Shown here: positions 30,440 to 41,718 of the stretch, in pieces | Layout of the letters: each line of letters begins with the position of its first letter | Position numbering within the stretch: position 1 is the stretch's first letter | Source of the DNA: Eukaryota sp. TZLM1-RC | Taxonomy: Eukaryota > Metamonada: BaSk clade | DNA: 64,000 nucleotides | Direction: 5' to 3' | NCBI GenBank assembly: GCA_040285825.1 | Contig: JAUPSS010000004.1 | Span: forward strand, 5,649,658 to 5,713,657 | Translations under genes and position numbers: made by a program | Notes under the pieces: model-generated | The model's database searches: none | Seen by the model: only the letters and a program-made list of their open reading frames with translations | Told to the model about the DNA's origin: nothing

Positions 30440-31750
30440 TTAAATTAAATCATAACTAATGGGACGACTATCATTAAACCAAGATTTCCTCTACAAAATC
30501 TTGATTTGCTTGCTGTCTAGCTAAAGCTTCTCTAATTCGATTGAAAAACCGCGGTAATCTATTAATAATGGCAAATTGAATCCGTGAACGCCGAAAAAAA
30601 TATCAAATCTTTTCATTGTTTTTTCTTTCACCATTTTTTGGAAGTCATCCAAAAAAGTTTCTGCTTCAACTGATAATCTTCCATTTATCGAAAATGGAAA
30701 AGCAATAAAAACCAGCTGTGTATTTCTATCGATATTTGCATCTTCAATTTCTTTATCATATTTTCTATGTTTTTCTTTTGCTTTAAAATCCAGAGCAGCC
30801 ACAGGATTAAGTTTTCTTCTGTGAACCAAAGTATCGTTTGCAACATTACATGAGACAAAGTCAACAATAGCTTCAGAATTATCAATCCAATCACAGTATA
30901 CATCACCTCTATCATCAGAACCAAAATTATTCAGAGAAAGTGTTTCTTTCAGCAGGGGCTCTTTGATACACGATATCCTTGCAGTTTGTGCCATATTGAA
31001 AACAGTGTCTCTAACAGCATCATGTAATGAAGAACGATAAGTTATCAATTTAGAGCAATTTAGAGCATGGCGCAAAGTGAGTTGAGGTGAATTCGAACAA
31101 ATACATTTTTCTTTTGATAATAATTGGTTAATGGGGATGTTCAAATATAATCTCATTTTTGTTACAAATGCTTCATTAGTAGCACACAATCCAAATCTTC
31201 GTGGTACAATGGTTACAAAAAGTGAAGAATCTGACACCTTGTTTTCACAAACACCCTTTTCCAATAACAATGAATGAAGATCTTGATTTAAAACAGCCGA
31301 GCTGCAAATATTATTATAAAGATCTTTTTCATACATTCCAGTCAATCTTTTCTGTAATGTTCGAAGAGTGTACTTCAAATTTAAAACATTTTTTTCTGGA
31401 ATATTGCCATTGAATGATTGGGGAAAACATCGACCCCATTTTTCTACATCAATTCTTGAAATTTCTTCATTTAATGCAAAAACAGTGGAACTTTGCGTTG
31501 TCATCAATAAATCTTCCCAATCTGCAAATCTTTCGGAGAACTCAAAGATTGCATTTCTGCATCCACCAACAAAAGCACACGAGGTAAGAATAGAAGCCTT
31601 CGTCCACCCTAAACCACCATATTGTGGACTAAGGTAAGCATGATCTGGAATTTGAAACATTTTACATCCCAGTAATTGAGACAGAACTTTTGCACGTAAC
31701 TCATTAAACTTTTGAGCCAAAGGTCTAGTGACGAGAGGATTTGTAGATCT
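30409..31750 (-). mobile_element. Family E C-terminal half joined to family A RT
   Basis: Minus-strand E from RSTNPLVTRPLAQKFNELR through YGGLGWTKASILTSCAFVGG, a divergent linker, knuckle CICSNSPQLTLRHALNC (C-x-C-x9-H-x3-C), RLE core RGDVYCD..IVDFVSCN (D-x13-D), and the end ..FVEEILV with stop complement 30,474-30,476. A one-base change near 30,590 moves the last 35 codons out of the long frame. The 3' UTR of 65 bp contains AATAAA and ends at the TSD CTTTCAATTCT. At 31,747-31,750 (GATC) it passes into family A RT. Confidence 0.83.
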
Positions 31751-32158
31751 CAGTAAATGTGTAATTTTTCCAGCATAACAAATTTTCAAAAGAAAAAACT
31801 TAAGATGTTTTTCCAATTCAAGAGTCTTTATGACTTCTAGCTCTTTTTTAATTGAATTTAAATAATTTTCAAGGCTATCAAGTGTTTTTTCGGCGGAACC
31901 TAAATAGCAACCAAGAAAGCAGAAACTAGTTGAAGTATAATCAATATATGGAACTTCAAGGGAATTAATTATTAACTTAACATTTTTCCTAGAAATACAA
32001 AAACATTTTTGAACATTCAACTCAAGACCTATGGATTGGTATAATGTAGCAGCTTCATTAGCAACCCTATTAATTGTACTTTCTGGACCAGTACAAGAAA
32101 TGTCATCCATGTAAGCTACCACTTGAAGGTCAGAATTTTCTTCTTTTAATTTTTTCAA
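30521..32158 (-). CDS. Chimeric RT: family A palm/thumb fused to family E C-terminus
   Basis: The longest open frame of the window, 545 aa. Residues 1-136 are family A: YMDDISCTG near residue 17-25, LNVQKCFCISRKNV, FLGCYLGSAEK, thumb EKHLKFFLLKICYAGKITHLL. At LLRS the sequence becomes family E (TNPLVTRPLAQKF..), continuing through its own knuckle and RLE. The join falls at the equivalent codons of both families, so domain order is kept. The duplicate locus at 38,142-41,798 shows the native E sequence across this point. The frame lacks RT motifs A and B, which lie upstream at 32,160-32,400 in shifted frames, so the whole gene is still broken. Confidence 0.8.
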   Translation of the reverse strand: MKKLKEENSDLQVVAYMDDISCTGPESTINRVANEAATLYQSIGLELNVQKCFCISRKNVKLIINSLEVPYIDYTSTSFCFLGCYLGSAEKTLDSLENYLNSIKKELEVIKTLELEKHLKFFLLKICYAGKITHLLRSTNPLVTRPLAQKFNELRAKVLSQLLGCKMFQIPDHAYLSPQYGGLGWTKASILTSCAFVGGCRNAIFEFSERFADWEDLLMTTQSSTVFALNEEISRIDVEKWGRCFPQSFNGNIPEKNVLNLKYTLRTLQKRLTGMYEKDLYNNICSSAVLNQDLHSLLLEKGVCENKVSDSSLFVTIVPRRFGLCATNEAFVTKMRLYLNIPINQLLSKEKCICSNSPQLTLRHALNCSKLITYRSSLHDAVRDTVFNMAQTARISCIKEPLLKETLSLNNFGSDDRGDVYCDWIDNSEAIVDFVSCNVANDTLVHRRKLNPVAALDFKAKEKHRKYDKEIEDANIDRNTQLVFIAFPFSINGRLSVEAETFLDDFQKMVKEKTMKRFDIFFGVHGFNLPLLIDYRGFSIELEKL

Positions 32159-33825
32159 AATTGGGTGAATTGCAAGACAAAAAAAGAAAGGACCTAAAGG
32201 GTCTCCTTGTTTAACTCCTGATAAAGAATCCAGATTAAAAGAATTAAAAATTAAATCAGATGAATTACCATAAAACCTATAAAAAAAGGTTTCGAGTTCA
32301 GGAAAATTTGATTTGATTTCTTTCCAAATTGAATCTCTCTTTTCACTGAATTGAAAGCATTTTTGAAATCAAGATTAAAAATGCAACTATTTTCGTGACA
32401 ATTGAAAAACAAATCAGATGTCAAAGCTGCAACTGAAGCTCCATCTATGGTTTTGATTCCATATTGGAATGGAGAAAAGTATTCTTTAGCTTTTGTTGAA
32501 ACTCGATTAAAAATTACTGAAGACATCAGGCGATAAATGGCTTCACCTATAGCAATTGGGCGAACTTTTCCATTAGGTTTAGTTAAAGCCACTAACCGTG
32601 ATGCACTTAATTCTTTGGGTGGAACAATTTTCATTGTCAAAACATCTTGAAAAAAGGAACATAAATCTTTAATAATAAAGGAATTTTGGCGGCACACAGA
32701 TTTCAGCATATCAAAAGTAATTCCAGATGGACCTGGAGCTTTTCCAGATGGAAGACGGAAAATGGCAGTTTCAACTTCTTTTTCAGAAAGTTTTTTTTTT
32801 AAAAAAAATTTAATTTTATTCTAAACCTATAAATCAACATCTAAAAAATCCATCTCTCCCAAAACAAAAACACTAGATGCAACTCTCTCATAGTGAGATC
32901 CAAGAGAAAGCAAAGCATCAGAAACCATCTTCAACATCCCCTTAAAAATAGAAAACACAATTCTATTTTGCCAAAACAATCTGTTGAAATTTCTGCCAGT
33001 TCTTCTCTTTACAATCATTTCAAAATCATCCAAAAAACGTAAAGCAGTTGGTGCAAGTGAGCCAAAAAGGGAAAATACAAATGGATACAAATTGTATTTT
33101 GCATGCTGTAGACTGGCCAATTTGGACAAAGGTTCATTATATTTTTTGAATTTAAAATTTTCAGCATTTGAAAGGGGATTATGAATTTCAGAATTAACAA
33201 GCCTTTCATTTGAGGCATTACAAGGATCAACAGACATTACATCCAATAAAAAATTAATAAAATTAATAAAAAATTTTCAGAAAGTGGATTTTGTTTCCAA
33301 AATTGTGAAGCAGATGGTTTATCCAAATTAAGAAATTCAGCTGGATGCAGATCCACTAATTGATTTACAGTTTCATCAGTCACAGGAGCAAGATCAGATG
33401 AGAACAGAGCGTTTTTCCCTGAACCATATCTCCCACGTAGCAAAAGTTTTCGTACAGTCTTATTCTTGGGTTGTTTCTTTGGAGTGAAAACCTTTTGGGG
33501 ACGAGAACCTGATTTTTGTTCAAGGAAGAATTTCCAAATAGAAAATATATCCCATTCTCCTTTTTTCAAAGCAAGACTGAATGTTCTAAACGCAACAGAA
33601 AAGGGAATGGAAGCCTTGGGACTAAGAACATTCGGAATCTTACATGGAGGCCGTAGTGTATCAAGTGAGGAGCAAACATGGCATACATATAAATTATTTT
33701 TTAAAATATATCTTTCAGCTTTTTCATTACAAATAGCACAATTATCAATTTGACTTGCTTCAAGGGGAATATCTAACATCACTGCATCATTGTCTTCTGC
33801 AGTGCACTCATGTTTGGGAGGTAAA
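31745..33825 (-). mobile_element. Family A N-terminal half and RT, split by a B insert
   Basis: Minus-strand A from the zinc ribbon (33,274-33,782) across the B insert at 32,791-33,273 (TSD TTTTCAGAAAG, 32,780-32,790 and 33,274-33,284) into LPSGKAPGPSGITFDMLK, ELSASRLVALTKPNGKVRP, FQYGIKTIDGASVAALTSD, motif A, motif B and YMDD. This is the most complete A N-terminal to palm reading in the window. One base lost after FNSVKRE near 32,338 shifts motif A from what follows. Its 959-bp stretch 31,751-32,709 is the part not present in the first copy of the tandem array. Confidence 0.84.
32791..33273 (-). mobile_element. Family B insert in A, duplicate of 25,055-25,537
   Basis: Same truncation point, same 21-base filler and same TSD as the upstream copy, so it is identical by descent through the 7.74-kb duplication. 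The RLE end from DVMSVDPC to DVDL is open here for 139 codons (32,827-33,246); the upstream copy carries an extra T in the AAATACAATTTG region and one in the KKYNEP codons. Confidence 0.84.
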
Positions 33826-33834
33826 TTAAATTAA

Positions 33835-34641
33835 ATCTATTTTTAAGGGAATGGTAACACTAATTTCTGATTCACTATCTTCTTTTGGGAAATTTTATGA
33901 ATCTTTAGCGATTAATTGTTTTTGATGTAGGGAGGCAGGTTTTGAGGATGTGGAGTTTTAATTGTGTATTTCATATTTGTTGTTGAATAAAAATAAATCA
34001 AAAAAAAGAAGAAATTGATTATATGCCATGTGCAAAAGTTTCAATATAGAGGCATTTATTGAGCCACTAGTACGTAAGCTGTCTTCAGATCAAACAGATG
34101 ATTCCTTTGGTAAAAGAAGGGCAGATTTAGTAGCTCCAGGGATCGATGGTGTTCTCAATGTTGTAGACGTTGTCTCAGTGGATGTTTGCAAAAATTCTGC
34201 TGCTCGTTTATTGTATTCCGCTGACTCGCCGTTATCTAACGCCGAAAAAAAGAAGATAAAAAAATATGAAGAACCTTTGGCACAGTTAGGTAGAGTGGAA
34301 CATGTGAAATATCAGTTTGTGCCGTTTGCAATTTCTCTTTTTGGCAATATTGGACCTTCAGGCTTGCACTTTTTGGAAAATTTTAAAAAAGTGTTACTGA
34401 ATAGGTCTGGTAAAACAATGAACTCCACTTTCTGGTTAAATAGAATTGTTTTTGCATTTTCAAGTCTATTCCAACAATGATTTCAAAGGCACTTTTAGCT
34501 ATTGGTGTAGAATATGAACGTAATGCTGTGAGTAGGTTCAGTAATAGTGACGCTTGTTTGGAGGATATTGAATTCTAGATGGGTTTTTTATCTCAATAAT
34601 TATTCCAGTTTTAAAAATAAAAATTATTCCAGTAAAAAAAT
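33835..34641 (+). pseudogene. Family C 3' end followed by D RLE (array copy 2)
   Basis: Repeats 26,099-26,906. The C piece has an extra T and a lost G near 33,920-33,930. The D piece from 34,028 reads AMCKSFNIEAFIEPL, RADLVAP..VVDVVSVDV, KKYEEPLAQLGRVEHVKYQF without the premature stop of copy 1, until a lost T near 34,450 shifts FCIFKSIP. Stop TAG is at 34,576-34,578. Confidence 0.82.
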
Positions 34642-35491
34642 GTAGAAGCTTTGTCTTTGACACGATCGAAGACAATTGATGCTAGCAAACGAGAAAGAGA
34701 TTCACCAACAGCAATTGGGCGTATTCCATCAGGTTTGATTCCGTTTCCAGGCTTTACTAAAGCAATCAGACGTGCTGCGAGTAATTCAAATGGAGGATTA
34801 ATTTTCAAAACAATCAATTGTTGAAAATAGTGGGCTAGATCATCAGCAATTTCGGGAGCACTGGAACACGCTATTTTTAACAGATCAAAAGAAATTCCAG
34901 ATGGGCCTGCTGCTTTCCCCTTTGGCAATTTTTGAATAGCTTTATGAACTTCAATTGCAGTAATAGGATTTTCAATCCAAAAAGGACACACTTCAGGCTT
35001 GCTGCACTTGAAATTTTCTTGAGGATGCAACTTTTGAAGTTTTTCAAGGGTATCAGAGTTTGCATCAGCCAAAGAAGAGGAAAACAAAGACTGCTTTGCG
35101 GCACCATAACGACCACGTAAGCACAATTTACGGCAAATTTTTGATTTTACAATTTTTCTATTTCCAAATTTTTTCTTAAAACAATTTCTGGAAAAAAATC
35201 AGACTTAATTTTTGACTCCTTTACCCTTGAATCTTCTTCTGGTGTGAAACAAGGTGATCCTCTTGGCCCTTTGCTGTTTTGTTTGGCTATTCATAATATT
35301 ATTAAAATGACACAACAAGATTTCCCTGATTTGCGTATTGTTGCCTATATGGATGACATTTCTACTATTGGTTCTTTTGAAAGCATTTCTAGGGTTTCTG
35401 AAGACATTGCGGCGAAATACAAAGAAATTGGTTTAGCTTTGAACCCATCTAAATGTCTCTTGATTGGTAAAGAAAAACAATCTTTGATGAT
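34642..35491 (+). pseudogene. Family B RT fingers (minus) joined to C palm (plus), array copy 2
   Basis: Duplicate of 26,907-27,757. The B part (34,642-35,186, minus strand) is open from KLCLRGRYG to KASTF. The C part (35,187-35,491, plus strand) is open from VKQGDPLGP through YMDDISTIG to KEKQSLMI. No new rearrangement is seen relative to copy 1. Confidence 0.8.
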
Positions 35492-36640
35492 TTTTTTTAA
35501 GTACTTTTAATTTATTTTCAAAACCACAGTCTAAAAGTCAATATCTTCAAAACAAGCTTCCACACCATCAAACCTTACAGCAGCAATGTTTTCATAATGT
35601 GCACTGACAGACATTAAAGCTTTCGAAATCATTTTAGGAATTGATTTGAAAATAGTAAAAACAATACGATTTAGCCACAAGCGACGATCAAAATGCTTAT
35701 TCATTCTTTTTTTCACAAGATTTTCAAAATCATCAATAAAATTCAAAGCAGTTTTTCCAAGACGACCATACAACGATATAGCAAATGGGCAAATTTGGTA
35801 ATCTACATGGCGAACATGTTTCAATTCTTTTAAAGGATTTGCATACTTTTTCCGTTTGTACAATTCGGAGTCATCAAGGGGGATACTTCGGATTGAGCAT
35901 TTTTCAAGGCATTTTTCTTGCAAACATCCACTGTTACGACATCAACAACATTCATGACATCATCAAACGAGGGCACAACAACATCAGCACGTCGTTTTCC
36001 ATATTCTGAATCTCTTACGCTTTCATTTATATCAAGAGACCTCAACAAAGGTTCTACAAAAGATTCAATATGATAGGAATTACACATTGCATGGATTTGA
36101 TCTCTGACTGCATCATGCAACGTAGAACGATAGGAAATATATCTACTACAATTAAATAAATGTGATAATGTCAAACCAGCTCCACATTTACAAAACAAAT
36201 CATTGGGCAAATTACAAGGCCATAAATAACAACGCATTCTCATAGCAGTGGTCCATTGGTCGTCATTCAAAAATAGACCATAAATCTGGGGAATTTGATT
36301 TATCAAAACTGCAGATGAACTGTCCTTCAAATCAATCAAAAAATTGGCAAAAGCAGGATTTTCTTTCTTAGCCGTGCTAAGTCAACAATAAAATCCTTGT
36401 TTTCAAAATTTTTCAAAAGATGTCGTTGGAGCTTTTTCAACGCAAATTTTAATGAATATAAACTTCTGTCTGGAATTTCTTGAATGGATATGGGGAAACA
36501 TGATTGCCATAAGTCGGGAGATAAACTGGATATTTCTTCTCTTAAGTTATCCAGGAATATGCTATTTGTATTTTCAAGAAGATTTTCGGCAAAAGGATAT
36601 CTTCTAGAGAATTCAAATACAAAATTTTTCCACCACCAAT
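35492..36640 (-). mobile_element. Family A 3' half, minus strand (array copy 2)
   Basis: Duplicate of 27,758-28,905 with stop complement near 35,531. The C-run is CCCCC here against CCCCCC at 28,142, which splits the RLE frame (35,531-35,923 and 35,830-36,339). R to H in MNKHF is a private substitution. It meets plus-strand A at CCACCAATTGTCACG as in copy 1. Confidence 0.81.
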
Positions 36641-37650
36641 TGTCACGAAAATAGTTGCATTTTTAATCTTGATTTCAAAAATGCTTTCAATTCAGTGAAA
36701 AGAGATTCAATTTGGAAAGAAATCAAATCAAATTTTCCTGAACTCGAAACCTTTTTTTATAGGTTTTATGGTAATTCATCTGATTTAATTTTTAATTCTT
36801 TTAATCTGGATTCTTTATCAGGAGTTAAACAAGGAGACCCTTTAGGTCCTTTCTTTTTTTGTCTTGCAATTCACCCAATTTTGAAAAAAATTAAAAGAAG
36901 AAAAATTCTGACCTTCAAGTGGTAGCTTACATGGATGACATTTCTTGTATTGGTCCAGAAAGTACAATTAATAGGGTTGCTAATGAAGCTGCTACATTAT
37001 ACCAATCCATAGGTCTTGATTTGAATGTTCAAAAATGTTTTTGTATTTCTAGAAAAAAATGTTAAGTTAATAATTAATTCCCTCGAAGTTCCATATATTG
37101 ATTATACTTCAACTAGTTTCTGCTTTCTGGGTTGCTATTTAGGTTCCGCCGAAAAAGACACTTGATAGCCTTGAAAATTATTTAAATTCAATTAAAAAAG
37201 AGCTGGAAGTCATAAAGACTCTTGAATTGGAAAAACATCTTAAGTTTTTTCTTTTGAAAATTTGTTATGCTGGAAAAATTACTCATTTACTGAGATCATT
37301 ACCTCCATCCCTAACTTACAATTTTTGTAGACAATTTAACAAAATACGTACCCAATTTTTGGCTTATTTAATGGCTGTTGATCCATCAATTTTGAAAAAT
37401 CATATTGTTTCTGATGTTCAACTTGGCGGTGTTGGATTCAATTCATCAAAATATTTGACCAAAGCTGCATTTATTGGTGGTGGAAAAAATTTTGTATTTG
37501 AATTCTCCAGAAGATATCCTTTTGCCGAAAATCTTCTTGAAACTACAAATAGCCTATTCCTCGATAACTTAAGAGAAGAAATTTCCAGTTTATCTCCAGA
37601 CTTATGGCAATCATGTTTCCCCATATCTATTCAAGACATTCCAAGTTTGT
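36637..37650 (+). mobile_element. Family A RT palm to thumb, plus strand (array copy 2)
   Basis: Duplicate of 28,904-29,924. Motif A and B are in one frame here (36,695-36,925: SDLIFNSFNLDSLSGVKQGD), whereas copy 1 has an extra T between them. Frameshifts appear instead near 36,888, 37,060 and 37,155. Near 37,640 the codons for DR of IPDRSLY are missing (about six bases) just before the B 5' end. Confidence 0.81.
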
Positions 37651-38341
37651 ATTGTATTTTTTTTCCTCCCTCCCTTAGTCAACCCTTTCATATTTCACTT
37701 TCTGTCAAAGCGTCAAAGTCGTACTGTTTCTCTGTCAAAACGATGCCTTTGGCTGATAGTGACTCTGATACTGATTGGAACGCCCAAGCAAAGATTCTAC
37801 CAGTCAGATCAAGCTCATCCACTCCACTTCCCCACTCTCCCCACAATACAAGCTATGCTCGAAATTCATCTCAAAAAAATTTTCATTCAAAAACTGATCA
37901 TTGTACCAGAAAAAACACAGAAAAACCACCATTACGTTCCTTGCGTTCTGTTGCGCGTTCTATTAACAACTCCGTTTCTCGAAATTTGTTTTCTCCAGCT
38001 GAAACTGCAAAAAGTCAAAAGTCTATTTCTACTTTTTAACTCACAAATTAACAAAATTGAAAGAACTGAAAAAAATGAAACCACTGCCATTAAAAAGGTT
38101 CTAAAAAAATGTTCGATTTGTGATATGATGCTTTCAATTCTAAAAATTAATTTATTGAATTTGCACACTTGATTAAATTAAATCATAACTAATGGTACGA
38201 CTATCATTAAACCAAGATTTCCTCTACAAAATCTTGATTTGCTTGCTGTCTAGCTAAAGCTTCTCTAATTCGATTGAAAAACCGCGGTAATCTATTAATA
38301 ATGGCAAATTGAATCCGTGAACGCCATAAAAAAATATCAAA

Positions 38342-39489
38342 TCTTTTTCATTGTTTTTTTCTTTCACCATTTTTGGAAGTCATCCAAAAAAAGTTTCTGC
38401 TTCAACTGATAATCTTCCATTTATCGAAAATGGAAAAGCAATAAAAACCAGCTGTGTATTTCTATCGATATTTGCATCTTCAATTTCTTTATCATATTTT
38501 CTATGTTTTTCTTTTGCTTTAAAATCCAGAGCAGCCACAGGATTAAGTTTTCTTCTGTGAACCAAAGTATCGTTTGCAACATTACATGAGACAAAAGTCA
38601 ACAATAGCTTCAGAATTATCAATCCAATCACAGTATACATCACCTCTATCATCAGAACCAAAATTATTCAGAGAAAGTGTTTCTTTCAGCAGGGGCTCTT
38701 TGATACACGATATCCTTGCAGTTTGTGCCATATTGAAAACAGTGTCTCTAACAGCATCATGTAATGAAGAACGATAAGTTATCAATTTAGAGCAATTTAG
38801 AGCATGGCGCAAAGTGAGTTGAGGTGAATTCGAACAAATACATTTTTCTTTTGATAATAATTGGTTAATGGGGATGTTCAAATATAATCTCATTTTTGTT
38901 ACAAATGCTTCATTAGTAGCACACAATCCAAATCTTCGTGGTACAATGGTTACAAAAAGTGAAGAATCTGACACCTTGTTTTCACAAACACCCTTTTCCA
39001 ATAACAATGAATGAAGATCTTGATTTAAAACAGCCGAGCTGCAAATATTATTATAAAGATCTTTTTCATACATTCCAGTCAATCTTTTTCTGTAATGTTC
39101 GAAGAGTGTACTTCAAATTTAAAACATTTTTTTCTGGAATATTGCCATTGAATGATTGGGGAAAACATCGACCCCATTTTTCTACATCAATTCTTGAAAT
39201 TTCTTCATTTAATGCAAAAACAGTGGAACTTTGCGTTGTCATCAATAAATCTTCCCAATCTGCAAATCTTTCGGAGAACTCAAAGATTGCATTTCTGCAT
39301 CCACCAACAAAAAGCACACGAGGTAAGAATAGAAGCCTTCGTCCACCCTAAACCACCATATTGTGGACTAAGGTAAGCATGATCTGGAATTTGAAACATT
39401 TTACATCCCAGTAATTGAGACAGAACTTTTGCACGTAACTCATTAAACTTTTTGAGCCAAAGGTCTAGTGACGAGAGGATTTGTAGATC
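38342..39489 (-). pseudogene. Family E C-terminal half: linker, knuckle and RLE
   Basis: Duplicate of the E part at 30,590-31,750. Open pieces are 39,066-39,317 (CRNAIFEFSERFADWEDLL, KWGRCFPQSFNGNIPEKNVL) and 38,582-39,082 (knuckle CICSNSPQLTLRHALNC, RLE start RGDVYCD). An extra A near 38,595 cuts DFVSCN. The corrected end LWRSRIQFAIINRLPRFFNR..FVEEILV aligns with the FWQNRIVFSIFKG segment of families B and C and shows that E ends about 47 codons beyond the truncated frame. Confidence 0.78.
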
Positions 39490-41105
39490 GAAATATATGA
39501 TTAAAATTGGAACTAAAAACACAGTCTTATAATGGTAAATTTGATGTGTTTTTTTATATCTAAATTCATCATTCGGTCAATTTTGTCAGAAATTGAGTTC
39601 AACTTTTCAAACAATTTTTTTGGTAATTTCATCATTATTTCCTAAAAACGAACCCAAATGACGAATAGCATCAATTGAATATAATTTGGCTTGAATTTCA
39701 ATATCATCAATTATTGTGGAAACTGGAGAATTCGATAACAAAACACATTTAAGTAAATTAAGTCGGAGACCAATTTTGGTAAATAATTCTTTAAAACATA
39801 CAGTTGCTTTTTTTCACAATATTTAATTCACCAATAAGCACAACATCATCCATATATGCAATCATTTTTAGTGAAGGAAACATCTCTTGAATTTGCAGTA
39901 GAATAGGATGAATGGCCAAACAAAACAAAAAGAGGTCCTAACGGATCTCCTTGCTTTACGCCACTTGATGAAATCAAAATGTTGTTACCAAAATGTAAAT
40001 TAGAATATGTGCAATATGTTGATTGAAAATATGGTATTAATTCTGGCATATATTGCAATAGAGCACCATGGATACTGCGACGACTTATCGAATTGAAAGC
40101 ATTACTAAAAATCCAATGACATGCAAACATTGGATTCATTTTTGACGAAATAAGACATCAGTAGCAAAAATCGCTGAAGAGACTCCATCTGTAGTATTTA
40201 TACCATATTGAAAGGGTAATAAAATCTTTTTAGCTTTTTCATTGAACCTGCTTAAGCAACACGCAGAAAAAAATATTATGTAAGCTCTCAGAGACTGCAA
40301 TAGGACGAACATCCATTTTTGAATTTTTGACAAGTGCAGTCAAACGAGAACTTCTTAATTCTTCTGGGTACTTGCGTTGACCAGATAATATTTGGTTGAA
40401 AAATTTGGTCAATAAACCAAGGCAATCTTCTGAAGAAATAATCGCGGCTTTTACATGATCAATAGTAATACCAGAAAGTCCGGCAGACTTACCACGAGGT
40501 CTCTTTTTGATAACCGAAAAAAACTTCTGATGGCATCAATGGATAATTTTCCCAGTATGTGCCGTAAAAATTTTGATCCATAACAGGGTCTTCATAAGGA
40601 TGAAGTATTTTCAGTTTATCTACTGTATTTTCATTGTTCGGTGCTTTGACTCCGGGACTTAAAGCTGACAAAGCCTTGGACCATTTGTTGTCAAAGCATT
40701 TGTCTTCAAAAATTTTACTTAATTTCTCGGATGACTGATTTCTCGGTGCTATATTGGTTAAATCTTCGGAAATATTAACGAAATTTTGTTCAAAAGGAGG
40801 ACAAAAGAACCAAAAAATTCCCAAATAATATTGATAGCATACTTTCCTTTACATAATTGATCCAAAAATCTTTGAAAAACGAAAGCAAATTCATTGCATT
40901 TGGTCGGATGAATTTCTTGAGGTATTCTTATGGGAGGATGGTAGTTATCAACTATGCGGCATTTCAAGCAGCGATCAGAAGTTTTTCCTTTTGCATTTTT
41001 TCTAAAAGAAATACCACAAGTGTTGCAAGTTTTGTGCTTCAATCGATTGCTAACTGGTTTTGCAACAACTTGTGGAGCATTATTTATGGGTTCTACCTTA
41101 GACTC
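39490..41105 (-). pseudogene. Family E zinc ribbon, linker and RT, multiply frameshifted
   Basis: From the N side: zinc ribbon CNTCGISF..CLKC, HPPIRIPQEIHPTKCNEF, KGKYAINIIWEF, then FDNKWSKALSALSPGVKAPN, LHPYEDPVMDQNF, RT entry, SSRLTALVKNSKMDVRPIAV, FQYGINTTDGVSSAIFATDV, motif A, motif B SGVKQGDPLGP and YMDDVVLIGE. E is the most divergent of the five families (for example YMDDVV for YMDDIS, GKSAGLSG for GKAxGPSG). At least six single-base shifts interrupt it. Confidence 0.78.
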
Positions 41106-41106
41106 T

Positions 41107-41399
41107 ATGTATCCATTTGTATTTTCCCTTTTTGGTTCACTTGCACCAACTGCTTTACGTTTTTTGGATGATTTTGAAATGATTGTAAAGAGAAGAACTG
41201 GCAGAAATTTCAACAGATTGTTTTGGCAAAATAGAATTGTGTTTTCTATTTTTAAGGGGATGTTGAAGATGGTTTCTGATGCTTTGCTTTCTCTTGGATC
41301 TCACTATGAGAGAGTTGCATCTAGTGTTTTTGTTTTGGGAGAGATGGATTTTTTAGATGTTGATTTATAGGTTTAGAATAAAATTAAATTTAAAAAAAA
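41107..41399 (+). mobile_element. Family B 3' fragment in E, TSD CCTTAGACTCT
   Basis: A 293-bp B end beginning at YPFVFSLFGSLAPTALRFLD and running to TAG 41,368-41,370 and an A-rich tail. TSD copies at 41,096-41,106 and 41,400-41,410 are perfect 11-mers. The coding part is intact, so this is a young insertion by local standards. It separates the E N-terminal knuckle from its zinc ribbon. Confidence 0.9.
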
Positions 41400-41410
41400 C
41401 CTTAGACTCT

Positions 41411-41718
41411 TTCCTTCTAATAAATTTTCTTTTACATTTTGTTTCAGAATTTGCCGCATCATTTTTTCCAACATTGGGGCATGTTCGAGCATTATGTCCC
41501 TGTTGTCGACACTTTGAGCATCTGTAGGAGCGTGGCTTTGTTTTTGAACAAACTTTTTTTTCATCGTGATTGTCTAAAAATTCTTGATCAGAATTTTTTT
41601 TGTCCAAAAATGAAGAGAGAAGAGGTTGAGGAGGAGAGGTGGAAAGGACGTCTTGAGCATCTTGTTGACTATCGTTCTTTCTTTTGACTCCATTAGAATC
41701 AGAAACTGATTCAGACAT
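41411..41718 (-). CDS. Family E N-terminal domain with CCHC knuckle
   Basis: Starts at the ATG complement 41,716-41,718 (MSESVSDSNGVKRKN). It has a Ser/Asp/Lys-rich first 65 residues, then the knuckle CSKCRQQGHNARTC (C-x2-C-x4-H-x4-C, about residues 70-83) and a basic end KCKRKFIRRKESKV leading to the TSD. The Met-Ser/Pro-rich acidic start resembles MSDTLSDTDW of family D and MPLADSDSDTDW of family B in composition. An upstream in-frame Leu codon could extend it slightly, but the ATG is preferred. Confidence 0.78.

Larger units (their letters stand above)
24974..39489. repeat. Tandem segmental duplication, period 7.74 kb
   Basis: 24,974-31,750 and 32,710-39,489 carry the same order: A linker, B insert, A zinc ribbon, C end, D RLE, B fingers, C palm, A minus, A plus, B 5' end, 15 bases of C, E C-terminus. 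The offset is 7,736 at the left and 7,739 at the right edge. Between the copies lie 959 bp of A RT (31,751-32,709). Copies differ mainly by run lengths plus rare substitutions. Confidence 0.88.

Noticed and set aside
31201-31637. Plus-strand frames opposite family E
   Set aside because: They are antisense to a clear knuckle-containing E reading and have biased composition with no recognisable domain.
39490-39540. A second A/E-type junction at 39,489
   Set aside because: Translation across it (..FNHIFRSTNPLV) is collinear with the thumb region of the other families, so this is native E sequence; only 31,747 is a chimera.
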